Assembly: GCA_020430845.1 (NCBI GenBank)
Contig: JAGQJA010000102.1
Location: 1,061-60,474 of the forward strand
DNA from: Myxococcales bacterium
Lineage (GTDB): Bacteria; Myxococcota_A; Polyangia; Polyangiales; Polyangiaceae
Direction: 5' to 3'
DNA: 59,414 nucleotides
Shown: positions 8,094 through 16,584 of the stretch, piece by piece
Numbering within the stretch: position 1 is the first letter of the stretch
Layout: each line of letters opens with the position of its first letter
The notes under the pieces: generated by a model
Database searches by the model: none
Seen by the model: the letters and a program-made list of their open reading frames with translations, nothing else
What the model was told of the DNA's origin: nothing
Made by a program: the position numbers and the translations under genes

Positions 8094-10718
8094 CTACTTC
8101 TTGGCGGGCGGCGGCGCCACCGGCTGCGCGGCCTCGAACCGGAAGCCGCGCGGCACCATCGGCTTGGCCATCGCGAACAACACAGTGTCCTCGCTCCGCG
8201 CGCGTGGCGCGTCGGCGGTGGCCGCGCGACGGAGCGTCGCCGGTCCGCCCGCGCCGCGATCGAGCACGACGGCGCGCTCACACCCCGCGTCCTTGAGGCG
8301 CGCCGTCACGTCGCTCGCGTTCGTCCCGCGCGCCACGTAGGTGCGCCCCGCGGCCGTCACGCAAAGCGCCGAGAGCGGTCGCGCGGCAGACGCGCTCACG
8401 GTAGGCGCGTGCCCCTCGCCGAAGAGCAGCGGGAGCTCGGCCACGTCGGCACGACGCGGAGCCCGATCGACCGACATCGCGACGCTGAGCGCGCCCTCTT
8501 CGGTCGCGACGAGCAGCGCGGTGCCGTCGTGCGCGGCGAGCGCGCTCGCGACCTTGCCGTCCGTGACGAGGCCGCGCGGGTGCCGCTCGGTCGCGACGCC
8601 CATCGTGACCGAGAAGAGCACGCGGTGCGCGTCCTCGTCGCCGAGCGTCGTGAGCGGCGCGCTGCCGGTGCGCGCGTCGGGCTCCGACGTGCCGGCGCGG
8701 ATGCGATACGTGGCCCGGGCGGGCTCGACCTCGAGCAGCTCGACGCCGTCGCGCGCGCCGCGCCACACCCCCGGCATGAACGACGGCGCCGGCTGCGCGC
8801 CCGGCGACGGCTCCCACGTGACGCCCTCGAGCGACGGCGGCTCCGGCTCGTGCAGCGTCATGTAGAAGAAGTCCTTGGGGGCGTACTCGATGTACCGATC
8901 GGTACCGATCTCCATGTGCGTGCTCAAGAGCTCGCTCTTGTACTGCTTGCCCTTGAGCTCGGTGATGTTGGTGAAGAGAAAGCCCGTGTGGTGCGGGTTC
9001 ATGTCGAGGTGCATGCCGTAGACGCACCCCGCCATCTTCATGGCGCGCCCCAGCACCGTCGCGCTGACGTCATCGCCCCACGCGTAGAACATGTGACCCG
9101 CCGCGGTGACGCAGATGCCCGTGCGCTCCGTCTGCATGCTGGTGCCGGGGAGCGTGTAGCCCCACTGCGCGCGCCCGAGCGGGTTGACCTTGTCGTTGTC
9201 GACGAGCGGGTCGAGGTTCTGGCGAAAGCTCAGGATGTCGTCGTCGGCGACGTCGACGATGCCGCCGACCTGGCGGTTGCTGCCCCACGAGCCCATGCCC
9301 ACGCGGTGATCCTTGAGCACCACCACTGTGGCGCCGCCCGGCACGGGGGGCAGGAGCACGCGCCTGCGCACCATCATCCCGTAGCTGCCGTGCTCGGTCT
9401 TGAAGCCGCCGTTGAACGCCGCCGCGATGCGCTTGAAGACGGCCGGATCGCGCGGGATGCGCCCCGCCCCCGGGGGACCGGTGAGCGGCTTCGGGTCCTC
9501 GACGCCGGCCTCCATCGACAGGTCGAGCTGTCGCATGTCCATCGCGACGAGCAGCACCTTGGAGTACGGGCGCTCTTGGTCGGGACGCAGGAACGTCGTG
9601 TAGAAGGGCGACGGCGCGACCGGCGCGCCGGCCGGCGTGGGAAAGCGCTTGATCCAGGGCTGCTTGGGGACCGTCCAGACCCCCTCGCCCTCCGCAGGCG
9701 TCTTCCAGATCGAGCGGATCGCGGGCGGCGGCCACTGGCCCAGGTCGGCCGACGCCTGCGACGCGTCGACCACGGCCGGGTCGGCGAGCGCCTCGCCGCT
9801 GCCGCCCACGCGAAACGCCGTCTGCTTGACGCGATCCTTGACCGCGAACACGCGCTCCTCGAGCCACGCGACGGGCGCGGGCCCGATCCAGGGCACGGCG
9901 CGCACAGTGTCGACGGCCCAGAAGACGAAGCGCTTGGGCAGATGGTGGGCCGGCTGCACGTGCATCCCCGGCGCCGCCACCGACAGCTCTCCGCGCTCTG
10001 CGTCGAGGCGCGCGGAGCGTGTCGGCGCGCGCGAACGATCGTCGTCGGCGAGCGCGATGTCGAGCGAGGAGGGCGACAGGGAGAGGCCCACGCGCTGCGT
10101 CGGCTGATCGAGGGTCACGTCGACACGAGACACGCCGCGCGCCGCGCCTGACTGCTGCAGGTTCGTGATGGCCGCCATCCATCGATCTTGTGCGCGCGCG
10201 GTCATGTTCTGCGCGCCCTCGCCCGCCAGGCCGAGCAGCGTCACGCTCTGCTCCTGACCGAAGGCGCGCGTCGCGAACGCGGCGCGATCGCCCGAGACGA
10301 CGAGGGAGTGGTCGTCGCCGATGGGCGTCGAGGTGAGGTTGACGACGCGCCCCACCGAGAGCGGTCGGCCCTCGGGCGTGAGGCGCACGCGCGCGCGCAG
10401 GACGTCACGCGGCGCGCCAGGCCCGTCGCTCCCGAGAAAGAGAGCAAAGCGACCGAGCACGAGATCGCCCACGACCCCATCCGACGCCTCCCACCGCACG
10501 TCCTCGGGTCGAACGCTCAGCCCCGACTCCGCCGAGAGCGCCGCGGCGAGCGCGGTCGCGTCGTTCGAAGGCGCGGGCCCCTCGCGCAGAGAAAGGAGCC
10601 CGGCGAGCAACCCGACCGCGACGACGAGTCGCCCACGCGTCACCAGCCGCGTCACCGCGGCGGACGGCGCGCCCGGGGCGGACCGAGAGACCAGCGCCGG
10701 CGTGGAAGAAGCGACCAT
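8094..10718 (-). CDS. Membrane-anchored protein with phosphodiester glycosidase (NAGPA)-like domains
   Basis: Large protein (874 residues) with one N-terminal membrane segment (GRLVVAVGLLAGLLSL, about 29-44), so most of it should be periplasmic or external. The middle contains FNGGFK (about 435) and GICVTAAGHMFYAWG (about 534), typical of the NAGPA/phosphodiester glycosidase fold. A second, shorter copy near residue 784 reads LCVTAAGRTYVARG and leads to VVLDRGAGG, which resembles the family's LDGGGS motif. The first 380 residues match nothing recognised. NAGPA enzymes remove GlcNAc from phosphodiesters; bacterial members are linked to exopolysaccharide or wall glycans. Substrate unknown. It diverges from the FIST gene. 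Confidence 0.7.
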   Translation of the reverse strand: MVASSTPALVSRSAPGAPSAAVTRLVTRGRLVVAVGLLAGLLSLREGPAPSNDATALAAALSAESGLSVRPEDVRWEASDGVVGDLVLGRFALFLGSDGPGAPRDVLRARVRLTPEGRPLSVGRVVNLTSTPIGDDHSLVVSGDRAAFATRAFGQEQSVTLLGLAGEGAQNMTARAQDRWMAAITNLQQSGAARGVSRVDVTLDQPTQRVGLSLSPSSLDIALADDDRSRAPTRSARLDAERGELSVAAPGMHVQPAHHLPKRFVFWAVDTVRAVPWIGPAPVAWLEERVFAVKDRVKQTAFRVGGSGEALADPAVVDASQASADLGQWPPPAIRSIWKTPAEGEGVWTVPKQPWIKRFPTPAGAPVAPSPFYTTFLRPDQERPYSKVLLVAMDMRQLDLSMEAGVEDPKPLTGPPGAGRIPRDPAVFKRIAAAFNGGFKTEHGSYGMMVRRRVLLPPVPGGATVVVLKDHRVGMGSWGSNRQVGGIVDVADDDILSFRQNLDPLVDNDKVNPLGRAQWGYTLPGTSMQTERTGICVTAAGHMFYAWGDDVSATVLGRAMKMAGCVYGMHLDMNPHHTGFLFTNITELKGKQYKSELLSTHMEIGTDRYIEYAPKDFFYMTLHEPEPPSLEGVTWEPSPGAQPAPSFMPGVWRGARDGVELLEVEPARATYRIRAGTSEPDARTGSAPLTTLGDEDAHRVLFSVTMGVATERHPRGLVTDGKVASALAAHDGTALLVATEEGALSVAMSVDRAPRRADVAELPLLFGEGHAPTVSASAARPLSALCVTAAGRTYVARGTNASDVTARLKDAGCERAVVLDRGAGGPATLRRAATADAPRARSEDTVLFAMAKPMVPRGFRFEAAQPVAPPPAKK

Positions 10719-10869
10719 CGCCCCCCTTTCTCCATTCGCGCGCCTTCGCCGTCAAGCTTTCGCCGCGCCATTTTCCCGGGTGGAGCGCGGCCGTTCGGGC
10801 GCGGTCGCGCGGGAGCCTCGCCCGGTGTATCCTCTGTCGAGGGGCCGGCCGCCGGGCCGGGACGGGACG

Positions 10870-12090
10870 ATGAAGATCGGGTGCGGGGTCAGCTCCGCGC
10901 CGTCGGCAGAGCTGGCGGCGCGCGAGGCAGCGGAGTCGGCTCGACGGGACGTGGCGGACGCCAAGCTCGCGCTGGTGTTCGTCTCGGCCGCATACGACGA
11001 CGCCGAGATCGGCGCTCGGGCAGCGCGGGCGGCGCTCGACTCCGACGTGCCCATCATCGGCGGGACCGCGGGCGGCGCCGTGCACGCGAACGCGGTCGTC
11101 GCCAAGCGCGGCGCATCGGTGCTGCTCGTTGGCGGAGACGACGTCGAGGTCGCCTGCGCGATCGCGCCCGCCAAGACCCCCAGCTTGATCGAGGCCGTCC
11201 CCGCGGCAGAAGAGATCGCGCGCGCCGCCGACGCGGCGTCGCGGCGTGGATTCGCGCACTACGCGTGCCTCGTGTTCGGGCCGGGCGTCTTCGTCGACGG
11301 CGAGGCGCTCGTGGCCGCCGCGCGCAAGGGGGCGGGGGCTCGCGCGCAGCTCGCCGGCGGGCTCACGGGCGACGATCTCACGCTCGACCGGCCACGCATC
11401 TTCGCGGGCGACGAGCTGCGCAACGATCGCGTCGCGTTCGCTGGACTGTTCAGCAAGAAGCCCCTGGGTGTGGCGGCCAAGCACGGCTTCAAGCCCGTGG
11501 GCCCCGAGCGCGTCGTGACCCGCGCCGACGGCGTGCTGCTGCTCGAGCTCGACGGCCGACCGGCGCTCGACGTCTGGATCGAGGACGCCCGCGCGGCCGG
11601 GGCGACGATCCCGGACGATCCGGCGGCGATCGCCCTGTACCTCGCCTCCCACTACGAGCTCGGCTTTGTTCCGGGTGGCGACGACGTGCCGGGGTCGGAG
11701 CGGGCCGCGGGCGCCCGTGAGCTCGTGGCGCGCGCGCCGCTCGCCGTGCGACCCGACGGCGCGATCCAGATGTCGGCGTCGGTGGCGGAGCGGACGGCGT
11801 GTCAGGTGGTCAGCGCGACGAACGCCGACATGATGGCCGCGGCCGAGCGCGCCGCGATCATGGCGGCAAAGCGCGCAGGCGGCGAAATCGCAGGCGCGTT
11901 CCTCTTTCCGTGCTCCGGCCGCCTCGTGGCGCTCGGCGCCGACCTGCAGCGCGAGCACGGGCGCGTCCAAGCCACGCTCGGCGGCGTCCCCACCGCGGGG
12001 GCGTGCGTGTTCGGGGAGATCGTGCGCGCCGCGCGCGAGTCCGACGCCTTCTTCAACACCACGCTGGGGGTCGTCGCGTTCCCGCGCTGA
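10870..12090 (+). CDS. FIST domain sensory protein
   Basis: Soluble 406-residue protein with a FIST_N domain followed by FIST_C. FIST proteins are small-ligand (possibly amino acid) sensors. The N-terminal half has the family pattern of LALVFVSAAYDD and VPIIGGTAGGAV. The C-terminal half ends with ATLGGVPTAGACVFGEI and FFNTTLGVVAF, typical of FIST_C. The ATG at 10870 begins the conserved region; longer upstream frames are not supported. A possible -10 (TATCCT) lies at about 10829. There is no transmitter (kinase or GGDEF) partner next door, so it acts alone or in trans. Confidence 0.88.
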   Translation: MKIGCGVSSAPSAELAAREAAESARRDVADAKLALVFVSAAYDDAEIGARAARAALDSDVPIIGGTAGGAVHANAVVAKRGASVLLVGGDDVEVACAIAPAKTPSLIEAVPAAEEIARAADAASRRGFAHYACLVFGPGVFVDGEALVAAARKGAGARAQLAGGLTGDDLTLDRPRIFAGDELRNDRVAFAGLFSKKPLGVAAKHGFKPVGPERVVTRADGVLLLELDGRPALDVWIEDARAAGATIPDDPAAIALYLASHYELGFVPGGDDVPGSERAAGARELVARAPLAVRPDGAIQMSASVAERTACQVVSATNADMMAAAERAAIMAAKRAGGEIAGAFLFPCSGRLVALGADLQREHGRVQATLGGVPTAGACVFGEIVRAARESDAFFNTTLGVVAFPR

Positions 12091-12094
12091 AGCC

Positions 12095-12469
12095 TCAGCG
12101 GCGGATGGGGGACCTACGTGTACGGGGACGTCGTACCCGACGGGGCGCGGGCTTGGGCTCGCCGGGCCGTGCGCTCTCGAAGGTGGCCCCAGCCTTTGCG
12201 CTCTCGACCGTGGCCCCGGCCTTTGCGCTCGGGGGCTGGGCGGCCGGTGCCGGAGCGGACGCTGGCGTCGCCTTGGCCGAAGGGTCGGGGCGGAACGCGA
12301 GGGAGGGTGCCGGAGCTTCGGCGCTCGCATAGGCCCGCGCGCCGGCCGAAATGGTCACCCCGACCACGATCGCCAGCCCGATGAAGACCACCGGCCCCTC
12401 GAGCAGGACGCAGCGCAGACGGAAGGCGAAGCGGTGGAGGGGCGCCGGAACGGGGAGCTGGAAGGACAT
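12095..12469 (-). CDS. Small single-span membrane protein, unknown
   Basis: A 124-residue protein beginning at the ATG at 12469. One membrane helix (about residues 20-43, LLEGPVVFIGLAIVVGVTIS) is followed by an Ala/Pro-rich segment and a strongly basic C-terminus (PRRVRRPRTRRSPIRR). The linker contains a duplicated AKAGATxES unit encoded by 27-bp repeats. No family is recognised. It is convergent with the FIST gene, and the pseudouridine synthase gene ends 48 bp upstream on the same strand. Coding status rests on a sensible membrane-protein layout and is moderately secure. Confidence 0.55.
   Translation of the reverse strand: MSFQLPVPAPLHRFAFRLRCVLLEGPVVFIGLAIVVGVTISAGARAYASAEAPAPSLAFRPDPSAKATPASAPAPAAQPPSAKAGATVESAKAGATFESARPGEPKPAPRRVRRPRTRRSPIRR
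12173..12226. repeat. 27-bp tandem repeat, two copies
   Basis: Two adjacent 27-bp units (12173-12199 and 12200-12226) starting GCTCTCGA and ending CCTTTGC differ at only three positions. They lie inside the small membrane protein gene, in frame. Confidence 0.85.
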
Positions 12470-12517
12470 CGGGCGCACGTGCGGACACGCGCCCTTCGAA
12501 AAAGTTCCCGGCGCTCG

Positions 12518-13438
12518 TCAGGTGAGCAAGCGCTCGAGATCGTCGGGGAGCGGCGCCGACACGTCGAACGTCGTCTCGGGGCGTCCGGACTGGAGCGCGA
12601 CGCGGGCTGCGTGGAGCGCGTGGCGGGTCAGGCCCTCGACGGCGGGCCCCCCGTAGAGCACGTCTCCGGCCAGCGGGTGGTCGATCGACGCGAAATGCGC
12701 GCGGATCTGGTGTCGCAGCGCCTTGGGGGCCTCTGCGCGCACCAGGGCCCACGGCCCGCTCCGCCGCTCGACCGTGAAGTGCGTCGTGGCGGGGCGCGGG
12801 TCGTTGCGCATGACGTCGCGCGGGTGGGCGCACACGAGCACGCGGCGTTTGTCCTTGGGGTGATTGGCGATCGGGTGCGCGATCGTCCCGACGTCCGGGA
12901 GATCCTCGGACGCGCACACGAGAAGGTAGCTCTTCTCGAGGGTGCCGGCCTGGAGCGCCTCGCGGAGCGCGTCGAGCGTCGCGGCGTCGCGGGCCGCGAC
13001 AAGGAGCCCCGACGTGTCCGTGTCGAGACGATGGATCAGCCCCGGCTCACGCGGCGAGTAGCCGATGCTCGCCATCTCGGGGTACTTGCCGACGAGCGCG
13101 TTCGCGAGCGCGCCGGTCTCTCCGCGCTTGAGCGGCGCCGTGGGCTGCCCGGCGGGCTTGTACACGACCACGACGTGCTCGCTCTCGTACCGGACATCGA
13201 GCGGGGCGTCCTCCGGGATGCACGGCGCGTCGCCGCGCTCGATCTCCACCTCGACGTCGATGACGTCGCCCGCCGCGACGAGCGCGCCCTTCGCGCAGCG
13301 GCGTCCGTTGACGCGAACGCGGCCGTCTTCGATCGCGGCCTTGACCTTGGCCCTCGAGGCGCCCTCGGCGAGCGCGACGAGGGCCTTGTCGAGGCGCTGC
13401 CCCGCGAGCGCCTCCGTGACGGTGTGCTTGGAGCTCAC
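12518..13438 (-). CDS. RluA-family pseudouridine synthase
   Basis: RNA uridine-to-pseudouridine isomerase of 306 residues. An S4-like RNA-binding domain comes first (RLDKALVALAEGASRAKVKAAIEDGRVRV region, about 15-60). The catalytic domain has the RluA signature HRLDTDTSGLL with the catalytic Asp near residue 140. RHQIRAHF and HPLAGDVLYGG follow. The chosen GTG start overlaps the stop of the upstream kinase gene (GTGA), which implies coupled translation. The target could be 23S rRNA or tRNA; the sequence does not decide between RluC/D-like and other members. Confidence 0.93.
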   Translation of the reverse strand: MSSKHTVTEALAGQRLDKALVALAEGASRAKVKAAIEDGRVRVNGRRCAKGALVAAGDVIDVEVEIERGDAPCIPEDAPLDVRYESEHVVVVYKPAGQPTAPLKRGETGALANALVGKYPEMASIGYSPREPGLIHRLDTDTSGLLVAARDAATLDALREALQAGTLEKSYLLVCASEDLPDVGTIAHPIANHPKDKRRVLVCAHPRDVMRNDPRPATTHFTVERRSGPWALVRAEAPKALRHQIRAHFASIDHPLAGDVLYGGPAVEGLTRHALHAARVALQSGRPETTFDVSAPLPDDLERLLT

Positions 13439-14328
13439 GCGGTTCCTTCGGTTGTGGCGTCGACGCCGGCGCTCTGGAGCGCAGCGACGAACGCGTCTCT
13501 CATCTCGACGACCGAGGTCCAGCGCTGGGACTTGTCGTAGGCGAGCGCGCGATCGATGACGTCGCCCACGGCCGCCGGCAACGTCGGCGCGACCGTACCG
13601 ATCTTGCGAGCGGGCTTGCTGGCCGTCGCGAGAAGCCGAGAGTGCGCGTCGCGCTCTTGGTGGACGAACTCGCCCGTGAGCAAGGTGAAGAGCGTGGCGC
13701 CCAGCGACCAGACGTCGGACTGCGCGTCCACCTTGTCGCGTCGGCCGAGCGCCTGCTCGGGAGCCATGAACGACGGCGTCCCGAGCACGAGGCCGCGACG
13801 CGTGAGCTTGGGTGTGCCGGCGTCGTCGAGCACGCGCGCCGTGCCGAAGTCGAGCAGCTTGAGCTCGCCCTGCGGGGTCATGAGCACGTTGCCCGGCTTG
13901 AGGTCGCGGTGGATGATGCCCGCGCCGTGCACCGCCGCGATCGCGTCGAGCAGAGCGCGCGCGATCGGCGCGACGCGCTCGAGCGGGAGCGGGCCGCCCT
14001 TTTCTTTGAGGTCGTCGAGGGTCTCGCCCTCGATGAGCTCGAGGGCGATGTACGCGCAGCCGTCGGCCATGAGCCCGTCGTCGAGCACGCGCACGATGGA
14101 CGCGTGACGCACCGCTGCGGGCAGGTACGCCTCGCGCCGAAAGCGCTCGCACATCGACGCGTCGGCGCACAACGAGGCGTGGAGGACCTTGACGGCCGCG
14201 AGGTCGCCCGCGTCGCTCTTGGCTCGGTACACGGCCGCGGTCGCTCCGGCGCCCAGCAGCGACTCGAGGCGCCATGGCCCCGCGGTCGTCCCGAGGCGGC
14301 CCTCGTACTTGCTCGACGCGCCGGACAT
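13435..14328 (-). CDS. Ser/Thr protein kinase (Hanks type), soluble
   Basis: Compact 297-residue kinase with essentially only a catalytic domain. The glycine loop LLGAGATAAVY, lysine in AAVKVLHA, catalytic loop HRDLKPGNVL, DFGTARVL and FMAPEQ are all intact, so it should be active. No transmembrane segment or sensor domain is present. Its stop codon overlaps the start of the pseudouridine synthase gene. It may phosphorylate cytoplasmic partners; nothing in the sequence names one. Confidence 0.95.
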   Translation of the reverse strand: MSGASSKYEGRLGTTAGPWRLESLLGAGATAAVYRAKSDAGDLAAVKVLHASLCADASMCERFRREAYLPAAVRHASIVRVLDDGLMADGCAYIALELIEGETLDDLKEKGGPLPLERVAPIARALLDAIAAVHGAGIIHRDLKPGNVLMTPQGELKLLDFGTARVLDDAGTPKLTRRGLVLGTPSFMAPEQALGRRDKVDAQSDVWSLGATLFTLLTGEFVHQERDAHSRLLATASKPARKIGTVAPTLPAAVGDVIDRALAYDKSQRWTSVVEMRDAFVAALQSAGVDATTEGTA

Positions 14329-14394
14329 TGTTCGAGAGAGAAGGTACCTCTTTTGCCGCCGTTTCCCCAGACGCGAATCGCCGCGTGGAGTGTG

Positions 14395-15318
14395 CTACGA
14401 GCGCGAGCAGGCGGCCGCGGTCCAGCGTTCGAGCCGCGCGTGGTCGTCCGAGAAGAGAAACGGCGCGACCTCGTCGAGCAACCCCGCGCGCGAGCGGGGC
14501 GCCCCCAGGCGCGACGCCGCTTGGCGCGCCACCCCGGCGACCACCGGGTGAGGGCTCTGCGCGAGCGCGACGAGATCGGGCGCCAGCGACGTCGCCCCGA
14601 GCTCGGCGGCGACGACGGCCGCGAAGGGGCGCACGTCCGACGTCGACTGCCTCCGACCGCGCAAGATGCCGCGGAGCAGCTCCACCGCGCTCGGCGGCGC
14701 GCTCGTGGGTCGTCCCCCGCGGTAGCTCGCGGGCAAGCGCAGGCGCGTGGCCGCGTCGCCCGAGCGGAGCCAGGCCGCCACGGCCGAGAGCACGGCCTCG
14801 CACGACGGCGCCAGCGACTCGCTCGTCGCGCGTCCGTCGAGGTCGAGCGCGCACGGCGTGCACTGCTCACGGGCGTAGGCGTCGAGGTGACGCGGCAGAC
14901 CGTCGAGGCCGCACGTCCCGGAGATCGTGCCCTCGAAGACCTCGTGTCGCGCAAAGACGCGGACGCGCGACGACGCGCCGTCGCTGGCGCGCGCGCGCGT
15001 GGGCTCGACCTCGAGGCGACGCACGGCGGCCCAACGCAGCACGCGCGGAGCCGCGTCGTCGGTCACGAGCACGCCCCACGGGACGATGGCGATCGTCTGT
15101 CGGCGCTCGGGCGCGGCGTCACGCAGCGTGAGCGCCGAGACGACGGCGGCCGCGAGCCCCGCCACGAGCGCCGGGCGCGCGTCGACCCCGCTCGTCGCCA
15201 CGGCGACCGCGGCCCCGAGACCGAAGGCGGTCGCAGGTACGCGCACGCGCCGAGACGGCACGGGCAGCAGCCCGACATAACGAAAGTCGGGGACGGGGGC
15301 GCGGAACACCTCGTCCAC
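14395..15318 (-). CDS. Hypothetical membrane protein with helical C-terminal region
   Basis: No recognised family. The 307-residue product starts with GTG. A hydrophobic pair of helices at about residues 30-62 (ATAFGLGAAVAVATSG and LVAGLAAAVVSALTL) is followed by a PH-like beta segment (IAIVPWGVLVTDD, LRWAAVRRLEVEP). A C-terminal helical part contains HPVVAGVARQAASRL, reminiscent of HEAT-type repeats. It diverges from the zinc-ribbon kinase at 15361 and lies 66 bp upstream of another kinase gene on the same strand, which may link it to signalling. Gene call good, function unknown. Confidence 0.75.
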   Translation of the reverse strand: MDEVFRAPVPDFRYVGLLPVPSRRVRVPATAFGLGAAVAVATSGVDARPALVAGLAAAVVSALTLRDAAPERRQTIAIVPWGVLVTDDAAPRVLRWAAVRRLEVEPTRARASDGASSRVRVFARHEVFEGTISGTCGLDGLPRHLDAYAREQCTPCALDLDGRATSESLAPSCEAVLSAVAAWLRSGDAATRLRLPASYRGGRPTSAPPSAVELLRGILRGRRQSTSDVRPFAAVVAAELGATSLAPDLVALAQSPHPVVAGVARQAASRLGAPRSRAGLLDEVAPFLFSDDHARLERWTAAACSRS

Positions 15319-15360
15319 GCATTACTGTGACGCGACGAAGGGAGCTAAGCTAGCGCGGCC

Positions 15361-16554
15361 GTGCCGTACTGCGTGCAGTGCAAGGAGCCGCTCCAGTACG
15401 GAGTGGCCGTCTGTCCGTCCTGTCGGTGTCTCCAACCGACGAGCGCGCGCGCCGCAGCGCTCGGCCCAGGCGTCCAGATCGATCGCGGCTACGGCAAGAT
15501 CGTCGTCGACAAGAAGCTCGGCTCGGGCGCGATGGGCACGGTGTACCGCGCGTGGCTCTTCCACGACCCGTCTACCGCCAAGGGACGCGAGCCGCCGACC
15601 CCGATCGCCCTCAAGCAGCTCAAGCCGCAGGCGAGCCTCCAGGCAGAGCTTCGCGCGTTTTTCCAGAACGAAGCCGAAGCCTTACGTATGCTCGCGCACC
15701 CCAACGTCGTGCGCTTCCAAGACCTCTTCGTCTGGCAGCCCGGGGCGCCCGCGAGCGGGCCGGCCGCGTCGTCGGGACCGCCGCCCGCGCCCATCCTCGC
15801 GATGGAGTTCGTCGAGGGCGACACGCTCGAGGAGGTGCTCTCACGGAGCGCCGCCCGCGCGCAGCTCTCGGGCGCGCCGCCGGGACTGCCGCTCCCGCGC
15901 GCGTGGTCGTACTTCCAGCAGCTGCTCGGCGCGCTCGCCGCGAGCCACGCGCTCGGCATCATCCACCGCGACGTCAAGCCGTCGAACGTGATGATCCGTC
16001 GCGACGGCATCGTGAAGCTCACGGACTACGGCATCGCGCACCTGACCGGACCGCGCGGCGCGCACGCCCCGTCCCCCATGCAGCTCGCCCCCGGAACGGG
16101 CGCGTACATGTCGCCGGAGCAGGTGCTCGGTCGCCCGCTCGACGGACGGAGCGATCTCTACTCCGCAGGCCTCGTCTTCTACGAGTCGCTGTGCGGTCGG
16201 CCGCCGTTCTTGCCGGCGGAGAAGAGCGAGTTCGCGCTGCGCATGGATCAGGTCGAGACGCCGCCCCCGCTCATCCGCACGTTCGCCCCCCACTTGCCGC
16301 CGGTGACCGACCTGCTCTTCACGCGCATGCTCGCCAAGCACCCCGATCACCGGTACTCGACGGCGATGGAGCTCGGAGAGGCGATCCGCAGCTCGCTCGG
16401 GCTGCCCGACACCCCCGCGTGGCGCGCGCTCGGCGAGATCGCGCAGGTCGCCGACACGGCCGAGACGTCGGGCAAGCGGCAACGCCTCGCGACGCTCCGG
16501 CAGGTCGTGGCGCAGGGCTTCGGACGCACCGCGCCGATGCCCGCGCGCCGGTGA
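15361..16554 (+). CDS. Ser/Thr protein kinase with N-terminal zinc ribbon
   Basis: A 397-residue soluble kinase starting with GTG. Residues 4-21 carry a two-knuckle zinc ribbon (CVQC and CPSC). The kinase domain (about 45-330) has KLGSGAMGTVYRAW, ALKQLKP, HRDVKPSNVM and YMSPEQ. The magnesium-binding DFG is DYG here (VKLTDYGIAHL); this keeps the aspartate, so activity is still expected. The C-terminal 60 residues are helical and unassigned. It is transcribed alone, divergent from the hypothetical membrane protein and convergent with the HD-GYP-like gene. Confidence 0.94.
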   Translation: MPYCVQCKEPLQYGVAVCPSCRCLQPTSARAAALGPGVQIDRGYGKIVVDKKLGSGAMGTVYRAWLFHDPSTAKGREPPTPIALKQLKPQASLQAELRAFFQNEAEALRMLAHPNVVRFQDLFVWQPGAPASGPAASSGPPPAPILAMEFVEGDTLEEVLSRSAARAQLSGAPPGLPLPRAWSYFQQLLGALAASHALGIIHRDVKPSNVMIRRDGIVKLTDYGIAHLTGPRGAHAPSPMQLAPGTGAYMSPEQVLGRPLDGRSDLYSAGLVFYESLCGRPPFLPAEKSEFALRMDQVETPPPLIRTFAPHLPPVTDLLFTRMLAKHPDHRYSTAMELGEAIRSSLGLPDTPAWRALGEIAQVADTAETSGKRQRLATLRQVVAQGFGRTAPMPARR

Positions 16555-16584
16555 CACGCGGCACGTCGACCGGCGCGACGCGGC

